Of a DNA stretch of 54,291 bases, positions 17,249 through 25,370 are shown piece after piece. The DNA comes from an uncultured Bacteroidales bacterium (GTDB taxonomy: Bacteria; Bacteroidota; Bacteroidia; Bacteroidales; Paludibacteraceae): NCBI GenBank assembly GCA_946616535.1, contig CAMOJA010000009.1, positions 1-54,291 on the forward strand, in the 5' to 3' direction. Numbering within the stretch: position 1 is the stretch's first letter; every line of letters starts with the position of its first letter. The notes below the pieces were generated by a model that made no database searches, was not told where the DNA came from, and saw only the letters and a program-made list of their open reading frames with translations. Made by a program: the position numbers and the translations under genes.

Positions 17249-17276
17249 GCAAGGCGATTAATCGCTTTGCTTTTTT
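17249..17276 (+). terminator. intrinsic terminator between riboswitch and gene
   Basis: Arms GCAAGGCGAT and ATCGCTTTGC (one G-U pair) are followed by TTTTTT. It lies 64 bp before the start codon, so it is placed to act as the riboswitch-controlled attenuator. Confidence 0.85.
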
Positions 17277-17340
17277 GCGTGTGCCACTGCCTCTTCGCGT
17301 ATGGACATAAGCATATAATTAACTAATAATCATATCAACA

Positions 17341-20300
17341 ATGAAAAAGAAGTACATCTTATTAGTGCTGCTTGCCATGGGATGGTTTGGCAGCACTGCA
17401 ATGGCAGAGGACTATCTGATGCCTCAGTACGGACACGAAACCAAAGTTGTGTCCAAAGATGCTCCGTTGACCTTCTATGATTTCAAGGGAGCAGACACTC
17501 ATTTCACCCAGTCAGCTTTTTCGACTGTAATCTTCCAACCCGCTACGGAGGGCTATTCCATCAAGATTACCTTTGAGGAACTGAACCTGACCAAGTACAG
17601 CGATTCATGGAATGTGTACATGCGTATTTACAACGGTCAGTTCGATGTAACGAGTATCACGTATCCGACGAGTGGCAAGCCTTCCGTTCATTTCACAGAG
17701 AACGCCAACCAGATTGCCTATATCCCGGGTGACGGTGCCGTCAATCCGCTGCCGACCTATATATCGGGGGCGGCAGACGGTTGTCTGTCTGTTTGCTTGT
17801 ATTCGAAAGACCCGAGTCCGAAGGAGTCTTATTGGAAAGCTACAGTGGAAGAGGTGCTTTTGGAGCCCATGACGATTCAGTCAGCTTCGGGTGACAACGC
17901 CTTTGTCAGCGGCGAAGGCTGGTCCGGCAAGGCGAATGTAAACGTAGCCGATATGCACATCACGACGGATGGCTATTCATCGCCCGACAAACTGCAAACT
18001 GTTACCTTCACCTGCTCTAACACCGCTGTGGTAGATCCCACGACCCTGAAACTCTATGCCGGTGCTGCCGCCTCTGTTGCGGAGCTGACTGAGTTAGCCG
18101 GCAGTATTACAGAAAACGAGGGAGTTTATACCTACACCTTGTCGGAAGCTTACGCTTTGAGCCATGGTACCAACCAATTCTGCCTTGGCGGAAATATCCT
18201 CGTCTCTGCACCTTTCAATGCCACTGCGGCAGTAAATATAACCGGAATAACCACTGTAGGCGGCTTCAGCACTTTCACACCGGCTGAACCTGCCATGATA
18301 ACCGTACAGCCTATGTATCTGATGGCTGCTGACGCTGCTTACACGGTTTCCGGAGAAACGCAGTTCTATGATGAAGGCGGTAAGGATGGTAATGTCATCA
18401 AGGGTTTTGACGGCAAAGTAGTCTTTACACCCGCTACGGAGGGCAGCAAAATTAAACTGACCTTCAATGCTATCAATGTCTTCTACACCGACTATGCTGC
18501 ATCCTCAACCGGCTATGTCGATTATATCAAAGTGTATAACGGTAACTCCACCAACGAGGCAGACCTGCTCTGGCAACTCTCCCAAGCCGAAGCAAGCACT
18601 AATACCCCCATCGTGCTAAAGAGTACCGCTGCCAATGGCGCACTGACCATTACGCACAAGAATAATATCTCTTACGATTCCAATCTCCGCGACGGTTGGG
18701 AGGCTGTAGTCAGCGAGTTTACACCTCAGGCAATGACCGTCAGCAACGTATCCCTCACCAAAGAGACAGGTACTGTTTCAGCCGGTACAGAAAATGCCAT
18801 TTTGGCTTCGCTCAAAATAACGACCGCAGAGACCGAGCCGGCTCTCTCGGTTGCATCGCTGGCACTAAACACCAATGCCACATACAATCAGATACAGAAA
18901 GCCAAACTCTATTACACCAAACAAAATAGTTTCGCGACAACCAACCTTATCGGGGAAGCCGTTGTGGAAGGAAATGAGGTAACGATTACCAAGAGCGCTG
19001 ACATCGCATTCCGCGAGGGCGATAACTACCTCTGGCTTGTGTGCGATATCCAAGCCTTGGCTATCAATGACCAGCAAGTCAATGTGACCCTCTCTGCACT
19101 ATCATTCACCAATGGGACAACCATTAGCGATTTTGGTAATCAAACAGGCTTACTGACCATCAAAAACGTTGCTATACAAGCTTGCGGTACACAGACCTTC
19201 ACTGTCCTCGGTGAATGGCAATATACCCATACTGTGACAAATGAATACAGCAGTAAATATATGTATGAACAATGCGACCAGACGGTAATCTTCAAACCCG
19301 CTACTGCCGGCAATGTGATTCAGATAGATTACTCCGATTTTGATGTCTATTACGGTTCCTCATCATATAGCACGCGTGCGAAATACATTGTATATGCAGG
19401 CGAAGGAACAAGCGGAGATATTCTGTGGCAGTTGGATGCCAATGGCAAACAACCTACACAAATCCGTTCTACGGCTGCCAATGGTGCGTTGACGATTGTC
19501 TTCAATCCCAACACGACTTCGTCCTATTATACCGGCAACGGTTGGCACGCTACCGTGAAGGAATACACATTGCAAGACATGCAGATTGACACAATTGTCG
19601 TTAATCAAGCTTCCAGCAAGTTAGTGCAGCTTGGCGAACAGAAAGCCGCTTTGCTGAACCTCGACATTCAAACTATCGGAACGCTCAACACCCTGATGTT
19701 CAATGCGCTTAGCCTTAACATGAAAGGTACGGAAGCCAATATTGAGACCCTCTATCTGATGCAGGGTGAAAACGTATTGGCACAGGCCGAGGCAGCCGCT
19801 GAAGTTACATTGACGCTTGAAACGCCCGTGGCTCTCAATGAATATAACAATGTCTTCACCATTGCCGCAGACATTAAAGCCGATGCCATGGTAGAGAGCT
19901 TTGTTGATGCTGCTCTAAGTTCCGTCACCCTAAGCAATAACACGCAAACGGTCACAGCCGGTGACCCGGACGGTGCCCGCACCGTGAAGAATGTACGCCT
20001 TATGCAGGTTGGCGATAATGGTACTGTCACCATTGGCGAAAACAGCCTTATCCTCTACGACGATGGAGGTGCAGAAGAAAACTATTCCGCTAATTTTGAG
20101 GGATACATCACCTTCGTTCCGGCATCAGAAGGTTGTGCCATCGAACTAATCTTCAAAGACTTTGATATCGCCTATCTCTCCGGAGATCCATTCCATATCT
20201 ATTACGCTAACGCGTATGACACTGAAGCAACGTCGGATAAGAAATACGGTATGTACTCTAAACCGAGTGAGAACGAAAGCGTTATCTCCCGTGCCGAAGA

Positions 20301-23300
20301 CGGTGCTATCACCATCTATGTCAAGATGCCGTCCAGCCGTATGAGAGGGTTTGAGGTTGAAGTACGCCAACATCTGTTGACCGATCTCGCCGTTGACTCG
20401 GTACTCGTTACGCCGATGGCACCCGTTGAAGCGACTAAAGGAACCGGTGACATCCGGTTGATGCAGGCTGCTGTTTATGTATCCGGCGACCGCAATCCGC
20501 TGACCATCACCAACTTTGAGCAGACGGTTTCCGAGATACTCATTGACCGCCATATCTATGCTACCGGACACTCCACTACATTCTCTACCACAACGGAGTT
20601 CACTGACTCTTATGTGATGGACGAGAATGGCGTTTATTACTTCTGGTTTGTAGGTTCAATTGATGAAAACGCTGAGATAGGCACTGTTGCATCTTTGGCT
20701 CTCAATAACGTTGTTTTGGGTGATCAGCAAATCGCTCCGCAAGGCAATGCAGCTATTGCCATCAATGTAGTGAGTGGAGCACATGGTTTCTACCGCGTAG
20801 GCGCAAGCGAGTTAGCGGATTATGCCACTTTGGGCGCAGCGCTCCAAGCTATCAGCAATATCGGCATGGATGGTGCCGTAGAGATAGCTATTGAGCCGGG
20901 TACATATACCGAACAAGTGACTATTGCTGCAATCAACGGAGCCGGTGCTGCTAACACGCTCACCATCAGGTCACTATCCGGCAACTACAATGATGTCACC
21001 TACCAATACAACAACACATTGAGTTCCGAGCAAGGCGTGTTCACCATCAACGGAGGTGACTATGTGACTATCAAAGGGCTCTCCTTTACAAGCAGTTATA
21101 CCTCCAACCAGAGTCCCGCAATAGTTATTGTGCGCAATGCCGCGACCCATGTCACCATTGACAGCTGCCGCATTTATACGGAGCAAATGTCGGAATACAC
21201 TACCCGCCTTGATTTGCTCTATGTGGATGCCGGAGAGAATAATTACAACAACGATTTTGTCCTCACCAACAGTGTGTTGGACGGAGGTTATATGGGTCTC
21301 CGTGTTGCCGGACACAAGGCCGCAGCCGATCCGTTGCAACAGAACATGCTCATCAGTCATAATACCTTCCGCAACCAAGGTTGCCAGATGCTTTATGGTG
21401 ATGCCGTAAGCAATCTGCAAGTGCTCAATAACACCTTCCGCACAGCCGTCAAGAAGAGCAGTTGCGCCGCCATTGACTGGCTCCTAATAGGCGACACTGC
21501 CACTATTGCCGGAAACGATATCTATCTGACCGCTGCGGCTTCGGACGACCTCAATTATCAGGCAGTCTATTTCCGTCCGAACAACTATCAGGACAAAGAG
21601 AACGCCGTGCTGTATATGGTCAACAATGTTATCCACGCGGCTAATGAGTCAACCTATGCCTCTTACGCTCTGAACCTCAATTCCAACTTGCCTAAACTAT
21701 TGGTAGCCTACAATACCATAGTGCTCGATGCAGAAGGTACAGCCGCTTCGCCGGTATATATCCAATCGGCTCCGGCTGAAGGTTCGCTCTTTGTCAATAA
21801 CATCATTCAAGCCTCCAACAAAGGCTATGCTATCCGGTACAGAAACGCCGCTGCAATAGCCAATATCGCATTCAGGCATAATATTCTCTATACGCCGGAA
21901 GAGACATTCGGTATGCCGACTTCTTCAATCAGCACGTTTGCCGATTGGAAGAGTGCGGCGGGGGTAAGCGAAGAGGATGGTAATATCAACGAGGCAGTTA
22001 ACTTCGCATCTGCTACATTATTATTCCCACATGAGACGAATAACGGTCAATTGCTGACTGCGGAAGTGCTGGAGGCAGTCACAACGGATATCACCGGTCA
22101 AACCCGTGCCGCAACTCCGACTATCGGTGCTTACGAGTACAACGCAGACCTATTCCGCGTACCTGAGATGGTTGAAGGCTATCCGACTGTTAACGTACAA
22201 GATGTGAAAGCCGATATTATCATCAAGACCGACAACTATGGTATCGCTAAAGTGATGGTACTGCCTGCTGAGGCTGAGGCACCGTCTCTTGAGACCCTCG
22301 CTGCAGCGACGGACGAACTGACCCTCATTAAAAATGGTGAGGTAAGTTTCAGCGCTTCAGACCTGACTGAGGAGACAGCGTATAAGGTATATATGTTGTT
22401 ATTCTCCCCGCTTGGAGAAGCTGCTGAGCAGTATCAAGAAATCGCTTTCACGACCGCTTGGACCCTTCGTCCGGTAGTGCTGAACCCGATTGACAAACAA
22501 ATAGTTGCAGCCGGCACGGAATGCACATTGACCGCCACGGTTTATACTGAATATGAGCAAGCTAAGCCCTACTCCTATGCTTGGCGTACTGCATATAGCG
22601 ATGCCCTTATCGGCACAGAAGCAACGCTCGCTCTGACCGCCGATACAACGACCGAGTATATCTGCTTAGTTACAGATAAGTTCGGCCAAAAAGCCCTCCT
22701 ATCTGCACATGTATGGGTGGAGAAAGATGCCGCGGTAGCTACCTTTGAGGAATACAGTCTTGCAGAAAACGGTCATAAGTATGTGGACGAAGCATGGCAG
22801 GATAACACCGAGACCTATCTATATAGCGGCACCTACGCATTTGGCAATGTGCCGAACAAGGCATATAATGCCTTCAACGGTTATGCCATCTGCTCAGACC
22901 AATCCACCGAGGCAACCGGTTATTATACGATTGACCAATTCCGTTCAGCCGCCGGAGGTGCATATGAAGGTAACAACTTTGCAATTGCCTATTATGCAGC
23001 ACCCTCTACATGGTTTACCGGTTATAGCGATCCTCTCACGCTGACCAATAGCACCGAGCCTCAGGTCCTCACCGGTTTCTACATTACGAACACCGTTTAT
23101 ACGCTTGATGCCATCCTACACGGCGACTACGCCAATGATCCATTCAGCACAGGGGACTACATGTCCGTTACCGCTATAGGTTATAACGGCTCGGAAAAGA
23201 CCGGTGAAACAGTGTTCTATCTGGCAGACTATCGCTCCGTCAATACCGAGGAGCAATTCGCTGTTGACACATGGCAGTGGTTCGACCTTACCAGTCTTGG

Positions 23301-23535
23301 TGCGGTCACTCGCGTGGAGTTTGAGCTCTTCACCACGAAGTCCGACGAATATGGCTTCACGACTCCGACGTATTTCTGTCTGGACAATTTAGGTGCAGAA
23401 TCACCTGTGACCATTGGTTTGGAGGAGGTACAAAGTGAAAGCGTACCGTGCACCAAACTGCTCATCAACGGCACGCTGTATATCCTACGCGGAGAACAGA
23501 TTTATGATATAAACGGTCGCTTAGTAGAAAAATAA
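17341..23535 (+). CDS. giant T9SS-secreted multidomain protein with DUF4465-like domain, under B12 riboswitch control
   Basis: The 2064-residue protein starts with a signal peptide (residues 1-22). Four tandem modules of about 275-300 residues follow. Each has a CUB-like sandwich marked by the phrase 'FQPATEGYSIKITF', 'FTPATEGSKIKLTF', 'FKPATAGNVIQIDY' or 'FVPASEGCAIELIF' (about 64, 361, 650, 925), then a neuraminidase-N-like sandwich. Residues about 1150-1590 form a right-handed beta-helix ('GDYVTIKGLSF', 'HVTIDSCRIY', 'NMLISHNTFRNQG'). Ig/Fn3-like regions lead to a DUF4465-like domain (about 1800-2020). The end, 'KLLINGTLYILRGEQIYDIN', is a T9SS-type sorting domain, so the protein is probably exported to the cell surface. 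The riboswitch suggests a role in capturing or processing corrinoids or their carriers, which is inference. Beta-helix and CUB folds also fit glycan or protein binding. Confidence 0.85.
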   Translation: MKKKYILLVLLAMGWFGSTAMAEDYLMPQYGHETKVVSKDAPLTFYDFKGADTHFTQSAFSTVIFQPATEGYSIKITFEELNLTKYSDSWNVYMRIYNGQFDVTSITYPTSGKPSVHFTENANQIAYIPGDGAVNPLPTYISGAADGCLSVCLYSKDPSPKESYWKATVEEVLLEPMTIQSASGDNAFVSGEGWSGKANVNVADMHITTDGYSSPDKLQTVTFTCSNTAVVDPTTLKLYAGAAASVAELTELAGSITENEGVYTYTLSEAYALSHGTNQFCLGGNILVSAPFNATAAVNITGITTVGGFSTFTPAEPAMITVQPMYLMAADAAYTVSGETQFYDEGGKDGNVIKGFDGKVVFTPATEGSKIKLTFNAINVFYTDYAASSTGYVDYIKVYNGNSTNEADLLWQLSQAEASTNTPIVLKSTAANGALTITHKNNISYDSNLRDGWEAVVSEFTPQAMTVSNVSLTKETGTVSAGTENAILASLKITTAETEPALSVASLALNTNATYNQIQKAKLYYTKQNSFATTNLIGEAVVEGNEVTITKSADIAFREGDNYLWLVCDIQALAINDQQVNVTLSALSFTNGTTISDFGNQTGLLTIKNVAIQACGTQTFTVLGEWQYTHTVTNEYSSKYMYEQCDQTVIFKPATAGNVIQIDYSDFDVYYGSSSYSTRAKYIVYAGEGTSGDILWQLDANGKQPTQIRSTAANGALTIVFNPNTTSSYYTGNGWHATVKEYTLQDMQIDTIVVNQASSKLVQLGEQKAALLNLDIQTIGTLNTLMFNALSLNMKGTEANIETLYLMQGENVLAQAEAAAEVTLTLETPVALNEYNNVFTIAADIKADAMVESFVDAALSSVTLSNNTQTVTAGDPDGARTVKNVRLMQVGDNGTVTIGENSLILYDDGGAEENYSANFEGYITFVPASEGCAIELIFKDFDIAYLSGDPFHIYYANAYDTEATSDKKYGMYSKPSENESVISRAEDGAITIYVKMPSSRMRGFEVEVRQHLLTDLAVDSVLVTPMAPVEATKGTGDIRLMQAAVYVSGDRNPLTITNFEQTVSEILIDRHIYATGHSTTFSTTTEFTDSYVMDENGVYYFWFVGSIDENAEIGTVASLALNNVVLGDQQIAPQGNAAIAINVVSGAHGFYRVGASELADYATLGAALQAISNIGMDGAVEIAIEPGTYTEQVTIAAINGAGAANTLTIRSLSGNYNDVTYQYNNTLSSEQGVFTINGGDYVTIKGLSFTSSYTSNQSPAIVIVRNAATHVTIDSCRIYTEQMSEYTTRLDLLYVDAGENNYNNDFVLTNSVLDGGYMGLRVAGHKAAADPLQQNMLISHNTFRNQGCQMLYGDAVSNLQVLNNTFRTAVKKSSCAAIDWLLIGDTATIAGNDIYLTAAASDDLNYQAVYFRPNNYQDKENAVLYMVNNVIHAANESTYASYALNLNSNLPKLLVAYNTIVLDAEGTAASPVYIQSAPAEGSLFVNNIIQASNKGYAIRYRNAAAIANIAFRHNILYTPEETFGMPTSSISTFADWKSAAGVSEEDGNINEAVNFASATLLFPHETNNGQLLTAEVLEAVTTDITGQTRAATPTIGAYEYNADLFRVPEMVEGYPTVNVQDVKADIIIKTDNYGIAKVMVLPAEAEAPSLETLAAATDELTLIKNGEVSFSASDLTEETAYKVYMLLFSPLGEAAEQYQEIAFTTAWTLRPVVLNPIDKQIVAAGTECTLTATVYTEYEQAKPYSYAWRTAYSDALIGTEATLALTADTTTEYICLVTDKFGQKALLSAHVWVEKDAAVATFEEYSLAENGHKYVDEAWQDNTETYLYSGTYAFGNVPNKAYNAFNGYAICSDQSTEATGYYTIDQFRSAAGGAYEGNNFAIAYYAAPSTWFTGYSDPLTLTNSTEPQVLTGFYITNTVYTLDAILHGDYANDPFSTGDYMSVTAIGYNGSEKTGETVFYLADYRSVNTEEQFAVDTWQWFDLTSLGAVTRVEFELFTTKSDEYGFTTPTYFCLDNLGAESPVTIGLEEVQSESVPCTKLLINGTLYILRGEQIYDINGRLVEK

Positions 23536-23562
23536 TCTACTAAGTACCTAACAGTCAATTCG

Positions 23563-23612
23563 CCCTATTTGGCGCGGTGTGTAACTATATGCCCGTACCA
23601 AATAGGGTTTTT
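23563..23612 (+). terminator. probable intrinsic terminator of the giant gene
   Basis: CCCTATTTGG (23563-23572) pairs with CCAAATAGGG (23598-23607), followed by TTTTT. The loop is long (25 bases) but can fold further. Confidence 0.75.
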
Positions 23613-23732
23613 GTATATCAACTATGACAAGAGCCAGCCTGCTTGGATGTGAAGCAGGCGGTTGAGGACTCGGTTGAGCCGGAAGTTTAAGTGAGGGGGA
23701 TTTATCAGTGATCTATCGGTGATGTCTTCTGC

Positions 23733-23785
23733 TTTTGCCGTCCTTTTACCGTCCTTTTGCCGTGCTTTTGCCGTGCTTTTACCGT
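23733..23785. repeat. 11-bp tandem repeat, about five copies
   Basis: Units read ttttgccgtcc, ttttaccgtcc, ttttgccgtgc, ttttgccgtgc and a partial ttttaccgt. Confidence 0.9.
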
Positions 23786-23820
23786 AATTGATACGGAGGA
23801 AGAAAGGTGGAGAGTACCGG

Positions 23821-23880
23821 AGGTTGTTGGAGGTTATCGGAGGTTGTTAGAGGTTATCGGAATTTATCAGAGATTATCGG
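23821..23880. repeat. 10-bp tandem repeat, six copies
   Basis: Units are aggttgttgg, aggttatcgg, aggttgttag, aggttatcgg, aatttatcag and agattatcgg. The 20-bp higher-order alternation in the first four suggests duplication of a dimer. Confidence 0.9.
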
Positions 23881-23904
23881 AGGGGATAATATTGATCGGG
23901 GCGA

Positions 23905-23946
23905 AACGCCGCGCTGACGCGTGCGCAGCTGACAAAGTAGAGAGTA
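23905..23946. repeat. 42-bp direct repeat, copy 1
   Basis: This is identical to 24066-24107 and begins aacgccgcgctgacgcgtgc. The two copies are 161 bp apart. The unit contains palindromic parts (ACGCGT, CAGCTG). Confidence 0.92.
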
Positions 23947-24065
23947 GAGAGCCTGCGGAATACAACATGTAACAGGACACCGTAGGTGGACATTGTAGTC
24001 AACTAATCTACTAGTCAACTGGTCTACCGAGAGAAACAGATAGCCAATCAATGGACATAGACAGG

Positions 24066-24107
24066 AACGCCGCGCTGACGCGTGCGCAGCTGACAAAGTA
24101 GAGAGTA
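24066..24107. repeat. 42-bp direct repeat, copy 2
   Basis: Second copy of the repeat at 23905. It is followed by a strongly purine-biased tract of about 115 bp. Confidence 0.92.
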
Positions 24108-24270
24108 AAGCGAGGTTGAGAGGTGGGAAGGAGCGAAGCGTGGAGATGGGAGCGTGGAGAAGGGAGGAAGGAGAGGGGGGCTGAAAGGAAGGAGTGGACA
24201 GAAGGAGAGGGGTGAAGACAGAAAAAAAGTACCTTTGCAGGCACTTTTCGATTTATAAGGTAGTATGACC

Positions 24271-25056
24271 TTAGAAATAGACGGCAAACTTAGCGCCGTA
24301 GGCGATGAGGTTAGCGCCGGCTACGTATGTATAAGCAGAGAGTACACCAGTTGAAGTGTCGGTAATATTCTCTGTGACGGACAAAGAGGTCTGTTGAAAT
24401 GATGCAAACAAACCTGCATAAATCGCGGACTTCTTTGTTTTTTGATATCGGTAACCGACATCAACCCCTGCGTAGAGACCATGTGTAGCATTACCGGTCA
24501 AAGAGAATCCATAGCCGATGGAAGCTCCAAATTGAGGGGCATGAACCCCTTCAATTACCGGTGCACGAAGCGCCACCATCAAAGGCAAAAACGAATAGGA
24601 GTGAGTACCAAAATAGCCATGGTATCCTAATCCGCCACCAATAAAGATACGTGTATCTCCGATATGGTGCGATCCAATCAAGAGGTCAGCCGAGAAGGCA
24701 CCTCCGGTGTACTGATGTGGTGCACTAAAACCGCCACCTGCTATGGAGATGGACATAAAAACTTTCTTGCTCTTCGGGGTATATGATTGGGTGCCGATGA
24801 CCTCTATCTCCGGTTCATTCGTCTCTTCCGTCTCAATGGATACAATGTCGTTCTTCAGGTATTGGAACTTGGCGCCGTTGCTATTACGGATAATGACCAC
24901 GGCGTCGTTATCAAGCAATATCTCCCCGCGGATAGTCTGACCTGTCTTAAGGGTAACTATTTCCGCAGCAAGTTTCCCTCCTTTCCCTGTAAATGCAGGG
25001 AAAAGGAGGAAAATAGCGATGATGCTTAGGGTAAAAGGTGTGCGCAAGTAGCTCAT
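24271..25056 (-). CDS. predicted outer-membrane protein with SH3-like N-terminal segment
   Basis: This 261-residue protein has a signal peptide (residues about 1-24). A short domain with 'IVTLKTGQTIRGEILLDN' (about 33-80) resembles the small barrel often seen before Bacteroidetes surface barrels. Residues about 95-261 alternate as amphipathic strands ('FIGGGLGYHGYFGTHSYSF', 'GLYAGVDVGYRYQKT') and end in Phe. No named family is recognised. Its ATG overlaps the thioredoxin stop by one base (TAATG), so it is translationally coupled as the last gene of the long cluster. Confidence 0.75.
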   Translation of the reverse strand: MSYLRTPFTLSIIAIFLLFPAFTGKGGKLAAEIVTLKTGQTIRGEILLDNDAVVIIRNSNGAKFQYLKNDIVSIETEETNEPEIEVIGTQSYTPKSKKVFMSISIAGGGFSAPHQYTGGAFSADLLIGSHHIGDTRIFIGGGLGYHGYFGTHSYSFLPLMVALRAPVIEGVHAPQFGASIGYGFSLTGNATHGLYAGVDVGYRYQKTKKSAIYAGLFASFQQTSLSVTENITDTSTGVLSAYTYVAGANLIAYGAKFAVYF

Positions 25057-25370
25057 TAAAGTAGTTGATCTATAGCTTGTTTCAGCTGCGCTTTGGGCAA
25101 GGCACCTACGGTGCGATTAACCAATTCACCATTCTTAAAATACAGCACGGTCGGAATCGACATGATACCATATTCCTGCGGAATCAGTTCATTCTCATCC
25201 ACATTGAGTTTACCGACGCGAACTTGACCGGCATACTCATTTGCCAGTTCTTCAATAACGGGACCTAACATCCGGCAGGGTCCACACCATGGAGCCCAGC
25301 AATCTACTACGAGGGGCGTACCCTCTGCCAATAATGTCTTGATATTGGCATCTGTAATTTCAATTGTCAT
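25056..25370 (-). CDS. trxA: thioredoxin
   Basis: This 104-residue cytoplasmic thioredoxin reduces protein disulfides. The active site WCGPC has Cys29 and Cys32, and the cis-Pro lies in 'GIMSIPTVLYFKNG' near residue 76. An unusual third Cys at position 24 ('VVDCWAPWCGPC') replaces the usual Phe just before the active-site loop. Start and stop overlap both neighbours: ATGA with the Clp ATPase before it and TAATG with the outer-membrane protein after it. It should therefore be made together with the chaperone. Length and fold are standard. Confidence 0.95.
   Translation of the reverse strand: MTIEITDANIKTLLAEGTPLVVDCWAPWCGPCRMLGPVIEELANEYAGQVRVGKLNVDENELIPQEYGIMSIPTVLYFKNGELVNRTVGALPKAQLKQAIDQLL

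Larger units (their letters stand above)
23536..24270. other. gene-free region full of short repeats
   Basis: No convincing coding frame is present. The region holds a terminator, an 11-bp and a 10-bp tandem repeat, a 16-bp tandem pair (tagtcaact..., 23996-24027), a 42-bp direct repeat pair and a purine-rich tract at about 24110-24226. It ends in an isolated rightward -7-like box TACCTTTG (24230-24237) without a -33 partner. It separates convergent transcription units. Confidence 0.75.

Noticed and set aside
23733..23880. Possible CRISPR array from regularly spaced repeats
   Set aside because: Units are 10-11 bp and directly adjacent with no spacers; no cas genes are near.
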